Origin: an uncultured Gemmatimonadota bacterium
GTDB taxonomy: Bacteria > Gemmatimonadota > Gemmatimonadetes > Gemmatimonadales > Gemmatimonadaceae
Assembly (NCBI GenBank): GCA_946478895.1
Contig: CAMLDY010000075.1
Coordinates: forward strand, 1-12,299
Length of the DNA: 12,299 nucleotides
Direction: 5' to 3'
The translations under genes and the position numbers were made by a program. Under the pieces are notes generated by a model. The model did no database searches. It was not told the DNA's origin and saw only the letters and a list, made by a program, of their open reading frames with translations. Below, in pieces: positions 1-6,541 of the stretch; position 1 is the first letter of the stretch; every line of letters begins with the position of its first letter.

Positions 1-335
1 GACTCTACAAGCACACCAAGGACAAGAAGCTGCAGAAGATCTATACCGACTCGCTGGTCTACTTCAACAACAAGTCGGAGAATGCGCCGGTCAAGCTGAC
101 GGTGAGTGAATTCAGCCGCCGCCCGAACGGAACCATCGTCGCCGGCACCATCGAGAACCGCAGCAGTGCGGCGAAGACCTACAGCCTGAGCTTCGATCTT
201 CTCGACAAGTCGGGCAACGTGATCGGAACCGAGACGACGTCGGTCGGGCCGGTCGCGCCGAAGTCAGTCGGCACCTTCAAGATCACTTCGCTGAAGGGCG
301 GTGCGTACGGTTACAGATACAAACCGATCACCTGA
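1..335 (+). CDS. FxLYD-like domain protein, 3' end only
   Basis: The reading frame is open from the left edge (first full codon at base 3) to a TGA at 333-335, so the true start lies outside the window. A GTG at 102 is in frame, but the codons before it are equally coding-like (Lys, Tyr and Asp rich), so it is probably internal. About 110 residues are visible. The C-terminal 70 or so show the beta-strand pattern of FxLYD domains: a G-T-I-V-A-G-T-I-E-N start, then the alternating hydrophobic strand Y-S-L-S-F-D-L-L-D, a G-N-V-I-G turn, and a V-G-P-V-A-P-K-S-V-G-T-F-K-I end. Such domains usually sit at the C-terminus of secreted or membrane-bound proteins, but the N-terminus is not visible, so location and role are unknown. 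A hairpin terminator follows 16 bases after the stop. The family call rests on pattern only. Confidence 0.75.
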   Translation, partial: LYKHTKDKKLQKIYTDSLVYFNNKSENAPVKLTVSEFSRRPNGTIVAGTIENRSSAAKTYSLSFDLLDKSGNVIGTETTSVGPVAPKSVGTFKITSLKGGAYGYRYKPIT

Positions 336-351
336 CGATTCTGCACGAATC

Positions 352-389
352 AACGGCTGGCGCTCGAAAATGGGTGCCAGCCGTTTTTT
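352..389 (+). terminator. Rho-independent terminator
   Basis: A perfect 10-bp stem (AACGGCTGGC at 352-361, GCCAGCCGTT at 376-385) encloses a 14-base loop and runs into six T residues at 384-389. It begins 16 bases after the stop of the FxLYD-like gene and should end that transcript. The T-run reads into the TAA stop (388-390) of the convergent DUF3293 gene. Read from the minus strand, the same stem lies just after that gene but is followed only by GATTCG rather than a T-run, so termination in that direction would be weaker. Confidence 0.85.
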
Positions 390-849
390 ATGAGCTGCGG
401 GGAAGCATCAAAGGGTCCGTCTCGTACAGCGCGCCGATGATCCAGAAGCGCTGGCCATCGAACCAGAAGATCGCCACCTGCTCCAGCTCCCTCGCGAGCT
501 CGATGGCCTCGTCCTGTGGCATCACGATCGCCGCGCTGCACTCGCAGTGGCTGCGGTCCGGCGAGCACGCGTCGACGTGAGCGAATCTATAACCCGCCGC
601 CTGTAGTCTCTGGTCCAGATCCCGCTTCCGCCGCTCGTTCTCCGCTGGAGATAGATTCTTTCCGCGCGGATCGAAGGCGGTCAGTACCGCAAATGGTGAA
701 TCGAATCCGGCCGCGGCGAGACTGGCGATCGCGTCCTGCGACAGCACGTCGCGCAAATCGATTTCCACCCGAGGTGTGGTCGAGAAAGTCAGAATCGTCT
801 CTGGGTAGCGCGGCCAGTCGGGATCGTGTTGATCGGGAGTTGATATCAT
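388..849 (-). CDS. DUF3293 domain-containing protein
   Basis: The protein has 153 residues and matches the layout of DUF3293, a small family of unknown function. Visible family marks are L-T-A-F-D-P-R-G at about residues 56-63, then an Asn in A-E-N-E-R-R (near 71) heading a charged helix, an H-C-E-C segment near 101-104, and E-Q-V-A-I-F-W-F near 123-130, where family members usually have a G/E-Q-x-A-I-F strand. No signal peptide or membrane segment is seen. The frame stays open upstream to a GTG at about 939, but I chose ATG 849: GAGGAC on the minus strand lies just before it at good spacing, the extra 30 residues are Arg/Pro-rich and unlike the family, and the longer form would run into the divergent phosphatase gene. 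The gene converges on the FxLYD-like gene. Its function is unknown. Confidence 0.8.
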   Translation of the reverse strand: MISTPDQHDPDWPRYPETILTFSTTPRVEIDLRDVLSQDAIASLAAAGFDSPFAVLTAFDPRGKNLSPAENERRKRDLDQRLQAAGYRFAHVDACSPDRSHCECSAAIVMPQDEAIELARELEQVAIFWFDGQRFWIIGALYETDPLMLPRSS

Positions 850-922
850 GCCGTCCTCAGGTACAAGGTTTACACCACGAGCACACGGCTGAACTGGTAC
901 GCTCCTTGACCTGGATCGAGGC

Positions 923-1705
923 GTGAATTCGGACGACAAGTCGGGTCAGATCTGGCCCGATCTCCTTTACATAGCGCGTCACGGGGAGTCCGCGGGAAAC
1001 GTCGCACGCGAAGCGGCGCTCGAGGCGGGCGAATCGATGATCGACATCGACATTCGCGACGTCGACGTGCCGCTGTCGGAGCTCGGAAAACGTCAGGCGG
1101 TCGCGTTGGGTCGTTGGTTCGGGGCAATGCCCGCGGAGCGGCGGCCTAACATCGTGCTGACGTCGCCCTACCTGCGCGCGCGGCACACCGCCGGTCTGAT
1201 AATCAAGACAGCAGGCATGCGTGAGGACTCGTACTCCTTCATCGTCGACGAGCGGCTGCGCGAAAAGGAATTCGGAGTTCTCGACCGGCTCACGCCCGTC
1301 GGCATCCGCGAACAATTCCCCGACCAGGCCGAGTTCCGGCGTCTGCTGGGCAAGTTCTACCATCGGCCCCCGGGCGGAGAAAGCTGGTGCGACGTGATTC
1401 TGCGGCTGCGCAGCGCGACCGAGATGTTGTCGCGCGAGTACTGCGGGGAGCGAGTGTTGATCGTCTGTCACACGGTCGTCGTGCTCTGTATGCGCTACAT
1501 CCTCGAGCACCTCACCGAAGAGGATCTGCTGTCGATCGACAAGAAGAACGAGATCGCGAACTGCTCGGTGACGATGTACGAGCATGACCAGGGGCTTGGT
1601 CCGCGCGGAAATCTCCGACTGACGTTGTTCAACTTCGTCGCCCCGCTCGAGGAAGCGGGCACGACGGTGACCGCGGAGCCCGACGCCAAAGTTGGCGCGC
1701 GCTAA
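923..1705 (+). CDS. Histidine phosphatase (phosphoglycerate mutase-like) family protein
   Basis: A cytoplasmic protein of 260 residues in the histidine phosphatase superfamily, which forms a phospho-histidine intermediate. Visible active-site parts are the A-R-H-G-E-S-A-G-N loop at residues 18-26 (nucleophile His20, phosphate-binding Arg19), a second arginine in S-P-Y-L-R-A-R-H at 81-88, a likely acid/base glutamate in D-E-R-L-R-E-K-E-F at 109-117, and the second catalytic histidine in V-C-H-T at 181-184. The insert between the R-H-G loop and the P-L-S-E-L-G-K-R-Q-A helix is longer than in small bacterial phosphatases, so the substrate (sugar phosphate, phospho-lipid headgroup or other) cannot be named. 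A true glycolytic mutase is unlikely. The start is GTG 923, the first possible one after an in-frame TGA at 890; the GAGG before it is too close to be a good ribosome site. The gene overlaps nnrD by 14 bases, so the two are probably translated together. Confidence 0.88.
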   Translation: MNSDDKSGQIWPDLLYIARHGESAGNVAREAALEAGESMIDIDIRDVDVPLSELGKRQAVALGRWFGAMPAERRPNIVLTSPYLRARHTAGLIIKTAGMREDSYSFIVDERLREKEFGVLDRLTPVGIREQFPDQAEFRRLLGKFYHRPPGGESWCDVILRLRSATEMLSREYCGERVLIVCHTVVVLCMRYILEHLTEEDLLSIDKKNEIANCSVTMYEHDQGLGPRGNLRLTLFNFVAPLEEAGTTVTAEPDAKVGAR

Positions 1706-2600
1706 CGAGCGGCCGGTTGCGGTCACCGCGGCGTTGTTGCGCCGCTGGCCACTCCCGCAGCCGGGCGACTCGGCGGACAAGCAGGATCGCGGCGTGGCGA
1801 TCGTCATCGGCGGTGCGGCCGAGGTTCCGGGCGCCTTGCTCCTTTCCGGTATCGCGGCGCTACGGGTTGGAGCGGGCAAGCTCCAGCTCGCAGGTCCACG
1901 GGCCGCTGCCACAGCCCTCGGCGTCGCACTTCCAGAAGCGCGTGTCTTCGCGCTCGGCGAATCAGGGGATGCATTCCTGGACCGCCGCGCGGCCAGCCGG
2001 GCCGCGGAGTGCGCGCACGGCGCCGATGCAATTCTAATCGGCCCGGGAATGCTCAACGAGAACGCGACCCGCGGATTCATGGACGAGATCCTCGGCAAGG
2101 TCTCCGATCGCCCGCTCGTCATCGACGCGTTTGCGCTTATCGCGCTGCGTGATAGTCGGCACCATTTCCCGGAGGGCGCCAAGGTCGTGCTCACTCCAAA
2201 CCATTCGGAGATGGCGCGACTGACGGGCGAGAAACACGAAGTCATCGCCGGCGATCCGCTTGGTGTCGCGAATACAGTTTCCAGAGATCTCAACGCGCTC
2301 GTCGCCCTGAAGGGGCCCGAGACCTTCATCGCGACTCCTTCCGGCAAGGTTTTCCGCTACACCGGCGGCGACGTTGGCCTGGCGACATCGGGCTCCGGCG
2401 ACGTGCTCGCTGGCGCACTGGTCGGGCTGTTGGCGCGCGGCGCGACGCTGGAGCAGGCTGCAGTATGGGCGACATTCCTTCACGGATCGGCGGGCAACCG
2501 ACTCGCGAAACGGATCGGTCCGCTCGGTTTTCTCGCGCACGAGCTCTCCGACGAGCTGCCGTCGCTGATGAATCAGCTCGCGCGGAAAAGCGCGAGCTAG
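1692..2600 (+). CDS. nnrD: ADP-dependent (S)-NAD(P)H-hydrate dehydratase
   Basis: A protein of 302 residues matching the carbohydrate-kinase-fold dehydratase NnrD (C-terminal YjeF domain). This enzyme uses ADP to dehydrate damaged NADHX/NADPHX back to NADH/NADPH in the cytoplasm. Family marks in order: the V-T-x-x-L-L-R-R-W-P-L-P lead at residues 11-22, V-I-G-G at 38-41 with P-G-A at 46-48, A-L-R-V-G-A-G-K-L at 56-64, I-G-P-G at 116-119, L-T-P-N-H-S-E-M-A-R-L-T-G at 167-179, and the nucleotide/catalytic loop G-S-G-D-V-L-A-G at 234-241 (key Asp237). Two deviations: the usual D-A-D-A-L-N segment reads D-A-F-A-L-I at 145-150, and the loop has G-S-G-D where G-T-G-D is common. The TTG start at 1692 keeps the family N-terminus; the next in-frame choices (TTG 1734/1737) would cut into it. 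The epimerase half (NnrE) is not fused and not in the window. The TAG stop shares bases with the convergent kinase stop. Confidence 0.88.
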   Translation: MARANERPVAVTAALLRRWPLPQPGDSADKQDRGVAIVIGGAAEVPGALLLSGIAALRVGAGKLQLAGPRAAATALGVALPEARVFALGESGDAFLDRRAASRAAECAHGADAILIGPGMLNENATRGFMDEILGKVSDRPLVIDAFALIALRDSRHHFPEGAKVVLTPNHSEMARLTGEKHEVIAGDPLGVANTVSRDLNALVALKGPETFIATPSGKVFRYTGGDVGLATSGSGDVLAGALVGLLARGATLEQAAVWATFLHGSAGNRLAKRIGPLGFLAHELSDELPSLMNQLARKSAS

Positions 2601-4351
2601 ATGTGAATCGCCTTCAACGGACCGGTTGGAGTGGTCGGCGTGTCGCGTCTGCGGATCGGCTCGCCGGCCGGCGCCTTCATCGGCAGCGTGAGAACAAACG
2701 TCGTACCCTCGCCCACTCGACTCGCGACGGTAACGTCACCGCCAAGTAGTCGGGCGAGCTTGCGTGTAACGCTCAAGCCGAGCCCGGTACCGCCGGTTTT
2801 TCTCGTCGCAACCTGCTCGGCCTGCCAGAAGGGCTCGAAGATGTTCTCCATGTTGTCGGCCGGGATGCCGACGCCGGTATCGGCAATTCTTACTTCGAGC
2901 AGATTGTTCTCGATCGTGCACTGGACCCGCACTTCGCCCTTGTCGGTGAACTTTATGGCGTTGGACAGAAGATTCACCAGCATCTGGCGCAGCTTCGTAC
3001 CGTCGGTCTGGATCGCCTGATCTTCTTCGAGCAGGTGGACGTAGAAATGGACGCTCTTCGCCGCGGCCATTGGCTCGACGAGCGCGGCCGCATCGCCAAG
3101 AGTGTGATTCACCGACATCAACTCCCAGCGCACGCGCTCACGGCCGATATCGACCCGCGCGAAGGTGAGGATCTCGTCGATGAGGCCAAGCAGATGCCTC
3201 GCGCTGGCGTTGATGCGGCCGAGCTGCTGACGCTGGAGCTCGGTGACGGGACCGGTGATGCCGTCCGAGAGCAGCTCCTCGTAGCCCATGATGGCGGTGA
3301 GCGGAGTGCGCAGCTCGTGCGACATCACCGCCAGAAAGTCCGTCTTGCTGTTGTTGGCTCGCTCGGCTTCGGCGCGCGCGGCTTCCGCTTCACTACGCGC
3401 GCGCTCGGCGTTGGCGCGCGCCTGCTGTTCCATCGCCAGCAGATCGACACGCTCCTTGTCGGTGTTGCGGAGCACCCGCGCTGACCAGAGCACGAGGCCG
3501 ACGAAGATCAGAATGCACATCACCGCAAACAGAGAGATGCCGAACTCCGACTCGTAGAGGCCGGCGCTTTCTCCCAGAATGCGAATCACGCCGAGCAGGA
3601 TCGGCGCGAGCAGCGCGGCAGGCAGCAGTCGCCTCGTCAGCACGCCCGCGGGTCCTTCGTCGAGCAGCAGCACCGCAACACCGCGATCTCTGACTGCTAC
3701 CAGAACACCGACGCCGAGGATGAGCAGCCCAACGGATGTCGGCAGCGCCATGCCGGAAGATTGCGACAGGCTGTACATCCCTTTGACGCCGAAGAGGTAG
3801 CCGAGGATGGCGACGAGGGCGATGAAAAGTCCCGGCGTCGCGAACATCTGCGAGCGCAGGTCGTTCTTCCGCTGATCGTGCGAGATCGAAAGCAGCGCCA
3901 GCGAAAAGAGCAGCAGACTTCCCGCGCTGTTGAGCGCGATTCGGCCCGGCGGATACACCGTCACCTGGGTGAGTCTGTCGCCGAAGAGAAGGGTGTCGAA
4001 CCCGGACCCGCTGCCACGCAGGTATTCGTAGAGCGTGAGACCCGCGATGGTGGCGACCAGCGCCGCCAGGGTCTGTTGAGTCGCTTCGATCGCCGGTGTG
4101 CGATTCGGGATCGCGGCGAGCGTGAGAGATGCGCCCGCGAGCATGAAGCACAGCGCTGTGAGCGGCAGCACCGGATAATCACCGCTGGTGGCCGAGGTCG
4201 CGAATGAGAGTCTCAATCCCCAGGCGACCAGAGACACTGCGCCCAGCGCCGCGACGGCGCTGCCTGCTATGATTGGCACTCGCTCGAAGAAGCCGATCAG
4301 CGGACTGTGACGAGCCGCTGGACTGAGTGCGGTTGTGCTCGGATTGGCCAT
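2597..4351 (-). CDS. Membrane sensor histidine kinase
   Basis: A two-component sensor kinase of 584 residues. The N-terminal 295 residues hold about eight hydrophobic segments (near 26-46, 60-81, 92-110, 138-156, 171-188, 200-220, 241-260 and 271-293) with short loops and no recognisable extracytoplasmic sensor domain. A charged Glu/Ala/Arg-rich coiled-coil linker follows (about 297-336). The HisKA domain has M-S-H-E-L-R-T-P-L with phospho-acceptor His345. The ATPase domain shows the N box (N-L-L-S-N-A-I-K-F at 460-468), G1 box D-T-G-V-G-I at 491-496, F box E-P-F-W-Q at 506-510 and G2 box G-G-T-G-L-G-L at 520-526. All catalytic boxes are intact, so it should be active. No response regulator lies in the window, so its partner and signal are unknown. 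ATG 4351 has no clear ribosome site. The gene lies 48 bases downstream of the short-chain dehydrogenase gene and is probably co-transcribed with it. Confidence 0.93.
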   Translation of the reverse strand: MANPSTTALSPAARHSPLIGFFERVPIIAGSAVAALGAVSLVAWGLRLSFATSATSGDYPVLPLTALCFMLAGASLTLAAIPNRTPAIEATQQTLAALVATIAGLTLYEYLRGSGSGFDTLLFGDRLTQVTVYPPGRIALNSAGSLLLFSLALLSISHDQRKNDLRSQMFATPGLFIALVAILGYLFGVKGMYSLSQSSGMALPTSVGLLILGVGVLVAVRDRGVAVLLLDEGPAGVLTRRLLPAALLAPILLGVIRILGESAGLYESEFGISLFAVMCILIFVGLVLWSARVLRNTDKERVDLLAMEQQARANAERARSEAEAARAEAERANNSKTDFLAVMSHELRTPLTAIMGYEELLSDGITGPVTELQRQQLGRINASARHLLGLIDEILTFARVDIGRERVRWELMSVNHTLGDAAALVEPMAAAKSVHFYVHLLEEDQAIQTDGTKLRQMLVNLLSNAIKFTDKGEVRVQCTIENNLLEVRIADTGVGIPADNMENIFEPFWQAEQVATRKTGGTGLGLSVTRKLARLLGGDVTVASRVGEGTTFVLTLPMKAPAGEPIRRRDTPTTPTGPLKAIHI

Positions 4352-4399
4352 GTTACGCGTGGAACGAAAACCTACGGGTCATTTCGGGCGATGGCAATT

Positions 4400-5101
4400 C
4401 TACCAGGGAATCGGCTTTCGATCCCGGAAGAACAAGCCTGTCGGCCCGCTGTCGGGAAGAGTCGCGAGCCACGTTATCGTATCGGCACCCTCTGCCAGAC
4501 TCCGTGGTGCGCGCGATCCCCCCATCGAAGTCTGTACCCAGCCGGGATCAAGGGAGTTCACCAGAATCCCCATGCCCTCGGTTTCCGCGGCCACAACCCG
4601 GGTTATTACGTTCACTCCCGTCTTGGAGAGTCGGTACGCGATGTAGCCCGCGCCCATCTCGCTCAACACGGCCATGCTGCTGGAAAGATTCACGATTCGC
4701 CCGTACCGACGGCTCTTCATGATCGGAATCGCCATCCGAGACAGCAGCAATGCTCCATACACGTTCGTCTGCATGGTCTCTCGAATGATCTCCAGCTCCT
4801 CGAGGTCGTCGTCGGCATCCTCCGGCATGATGGCGGCGTTGTTGACGAGAATGTCGATACGCCCGACCTCGTTACGCAGCCAGTTCATGCATTCGCGAAT
4901 GCTTTGTACGCTGGCGACGTCGAGGTGGCGCGCGTCGACGTTGAGGCCCGCTGTTCTGAGCTCCCCCGCTGCGGCCTGTCCTTTCGCCGGATCGCGCGCG
5001 CCGAGTATGACGCGAATGTCGAGCTGCGCGAGCTGCCGGCAGGCCTCGAGTCCGATGCCGCGATTGCCGCCCGTGACGAGCGCGATCCTTCGTTCTGGCA
5101 T
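4400..5101 (-). CDS. SDR family oxidoreductase (carbonyl-reductase-like)
   Basis: A classical short-chain dehydrogenase/reductase of 233 residues, soluble, without signal peptide. The Rossmann cofactor loop T-G-G-N-R-G-I-G is at 10-17, an H-L-D-V acidic turn at 59-62, N-N-A-A at 87-90, the structural Asn in Q-T-N-V-Y-G near 113, the catalytic serine within N-L-S-S-S at 138-142, and Y-R-L-S-K (Tyr156, Lys160) as the catalytic pair. The end, with N-S-L-D-P-G-W-V-Q-T and then W-L-A-T-L-P ahead of G-L-F-F-R-D, resembles the carbonyl reductase (CBR1-like) branch. An arginine in the A-R-D-P turn near 36 suggests NADPH preference. The substrate cannot be read from the sequence; small aldehydes or ketones are typical for the branch. 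The gene is first in a minus-strand pair with the sensor kinase and has a good promoter candidate 24 bases before its ATG. Confidence 0.9.
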   Translation of the reverse strand: MPERRIALVTGGNRGIGLEACRQLAQLDIRVILGARDPAKGQAAAGELRTAGLNVDARHLDVASVQSIRECMNWLRNEVGRIDILVNNAAIMPEDADDDLEELEIIRETMQTNVYGALLLSRMAIPIMKSRRYGRIVNLSSSMAVLSEMGAGYIAYRLSKTGVNVITRVVAAETEGMGILVNSLDPGWVQTSMGGSRAPRSLAEGADTITWLATLPDSGPTGLFFRDRKPIPW

Positions 5102-5124
5102 TCGTGGTTCCCGAAAAAGAACGT

Positions 5125-5153
5125 AGTGTAACAGGTCCCCGATTCGCCGTTAA
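5125..5153 (-). promoter_or_regulatory. Candidate sigma-70-type promoter for the SDR gene
   Basis: On the minus strand TTAACG (plus bases 5148-5153) and TACACT (5125-5130) are separated by exactly 17 bases. Each matches four of six consensus positions. The predicted start of transcription near 5118 would leave a leader of under 20 bases before the ATG at 5101. It lies in the 111-base gap shared with divergent egtB. Chance matches of this quality are common, so this is a candidate only. Confidence 0.4.
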
Positions 5154-5164
5154 GGCCGCCGCGA

Positions 5165-5193
5165 CTGGCAAGTTCACGGTCTGGCAGTATCAT
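5165..5193 (+). promoter_or_regulatory. Candidate promoter for the egtB operon
   Basis: CTGGCA (5165-5170) and TATCAT (5188-5193) are 17 bases apart and each match four of six sigma-70 consensus positions. The predicted start near 5200 gives a leader of about 13 bases before ATG 5213. Overlapping it, TGGCAG-N5-TTGC at 5182-5196 also fits a sigma-54 -24/-12 element with correct GG to GC spacing, but that would leave a leader of only about 5 bases, which is less plausible. No strong ribosome site precedes the ATG. Confidence 0.35.
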
Positions 5194-5212
5194 TGCTCAG
5201 TCGGACCCGCCC

Positions 5213-6541
5213 ATGACCGCATCCCACCTCACAACGTCAGCCGCCGGCTCTGCTCCCGCCTCGAAGCAGGAGATCGCGGACCTCCTCACCGAGGCCCGCG
5301 AGCGCACGTTGCTGCTCGTCTCGAAGCTCTCCGACGAAGATCTGCATCGCCAGCACGATCCACTCATGAGTCCGATAATCTGGGACGTCGGCCACATCGC
5401 CCACTTCGAGGAGCTGTGGCTAACCCGGAACCTCGATGGCCCAATCGAGTTCTCGGAGATGCCCGGACTGTACAACCCGTTTGAGCACCCGCGCGCCACT
5501 CGTGCGTCACTGGCGTTACCAACACTGGCAGAGATGACCGAGCGATTGCACGAGATCCGGTTGCGGGTCCTGGACAGACTCGACAAAGTCAGCTTCGACA
5601 ACGGCAGTCCTCTTCTCGCCGGTGCCTACGTTTACCGCATGGTCCTGCAGCACGAGTATCAGCACAACGAGACGATTCTCCAGACACTGCAGCTCAAGAA
5701 GGGCGAGGCGTATCGCGCGCCGCGCGCAACGACCTTCGCCCCGCGGGAGTCGCGACCGGTTACGATGGCTCCGTTCGAAGGCGGCCGCGTCTCCATCGGC
5801 ACCGACGATCGAGCGAGCGCGTACGACAATGAGCGGCCACGGCACGAGGTCGAACTGGCGCCATTTGAGATCGATCGCGATCCCGTCAGCAACGCGCGCT
5901 ACATCGAGTTCGTCGCCGACGACGGGTACGAGCGACAGGAGCTTTGGTCGGACGCCGGACGCCGATGGCTCGCCGAATCAAGAGCGTGTGCGCCGAAGTA
6001 CTGGGACCGCGACGGGGATGAGTGGATCACCCGCTCGATGGACACCGTGCGACAGGTGGACCCGGCGCGCCCTGTGATCCACGTTTGCTACTACGAGGCC
6101 GAGGCTTTCGCGAAGTGGGACGGCAAACGGTTGCCGACCGAGCACGAGTGGGAGGCCGCCGCGAGCTGGAATCCGTCAGCTCGTGCCGCGACGTCATTTC
6201 CGTGGGGCGATTCAGCCGAGCCCGGCCGCGCAAACATGGACCAGCTGGCGTTCGACACCGCTCCGATCGGCACCTTCGACCGAAACATGTCGCCAATCGG
6301 CTGCTGCGGAATGATCGGCGACGTGTGGGAATGGACGTCGAGTGACTTCGGCGGCTATCCGGGATTCGAGAGCTTCCCGTACAAGGAATACTCCGAGGAA
6401 TTCTTCGGCACCGACTACAAGGTGCTACGCGGGGGTTCATGGGCCACGCGTCCCGGCGCCATCCGCAACACGTTTCGCAACTGGGACTATCCGATCCGTC
6501 GACAGATCTTCAGTGGGTTCCGCTGCGCCCGCGACGCATGA
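5213..6541 (+). CDS. egtB: Ergothioneine biosynthesis protein EgtB (hercynine sulfoxide synthase)
   Basis: EgtB is a non-haem iron enzyme that uses oxygen to join hercynine to the sulfur of gamma-glutamylcysteine. The protein has 442 residues, near the usual length. The N-terminal DinB-like half carries the three-histidine iron site: W-D-V-G-H at 57-61 (His61) and H-E-Y-Q-H at 147-151 (His147, His151). The C-terminal FGE/sulfatase-modifying-fold half starts near 185 and shows V-S-I-G-T, P-V-S-N-A-R-Y, R-L-P-T-E-H-E-W-E-A-A at 306-316, G-D-V-W-E-W-T-S-S and V-L-R-G-G-S-W. The F-R-N-W-D-Y-P-I-R-R-Q stretch at 421-431 aligns Asp425 and Arg429 with the gamma-glutamylcysteine-binding Asp416 and Arg420 that I recall from the mycobacterial enzyme. 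Which tyrosine is the catalytic one I could not fix; Tyr382 and Tyr390 are nearest. The stop overlaps the egtD start as ATGA (6538-6541). Adjacent egtA supports gamma-glutamylcysteine over free cysteine as substrate. Confidence 0.96.
   Translation: MTASHLTTSAAGSAPASKQEIADLLTEARERTLLLVSKLSDEDLHRQHDPLMSPIIWDVGHIAHFEELWLTRNLDGPIEFSEMPGLYNPFEHPRATRASLALPTLAEMTERLHEIRLRVLDRLDKVSFDNGSPLLAGAYVYRMVLQHEYQHNETILQTLQLKKGEAYRAPRATTFAPRESRPVTMAPFEGGRVSIGTDDRASAYDNERPRHEVELAPFEIDRDPVSNARYIEFVADDGYERQELWSDAGRRWLAESRACAPKYWDRDGDEWITRSMDTVRQVDPARPVIHVCYYEAEAFAKWDGKRLPTEHEWEAAASWNPSARAATSFPWGDSAEPGRANMDQLAFDTAPIGTFDRNMSPIGCCGMIGDVWEWTSSDFGGYPGFESFPYKEYSEEFFGTDYKVLRGGSWATRPGAIRNTFRNWDYPIRRQIFSGFRCARDA

Noticed and set aside
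850..922. Promoters in the 73-base gap between the divergent DUF3293 and phosphatase genes.
   Set aside because: TTTACA and TACGCT boxes exist on the plus strand, but their spacing is too wide, and I found no pair of acceptable spacing in either direction.
857..2347. A 496-codon open frame on the minus strand opposite the phosphatase and nnrD genes.
   Set aside because: It has low-complexity Arg/Ala/Ser composition typical of GC-rich antisense frames, no recognisable domain, and lies opposite two clearly conserved genes.
5182..5197. A confident sigma-54 promoter for egtB.
   Set aside because: Although TGGCAG-N5-TTGC fits the spacing, the implied leader is only about 5 bases, no activator or enhancer site is visible, and an overlapping sigma-70-like pair explains the region equally well.
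5213..6541. Calling the gene a formylglycine-generating (sulfatase-modifying) enzyme from its C-terminal fold.
   Set aside because: The N-terminal DinB-like half with three iron-binding histidines, and adjacent egtD and egtA, mark it as EgtB. FGE copper-binding cysteines are not expected in this context.
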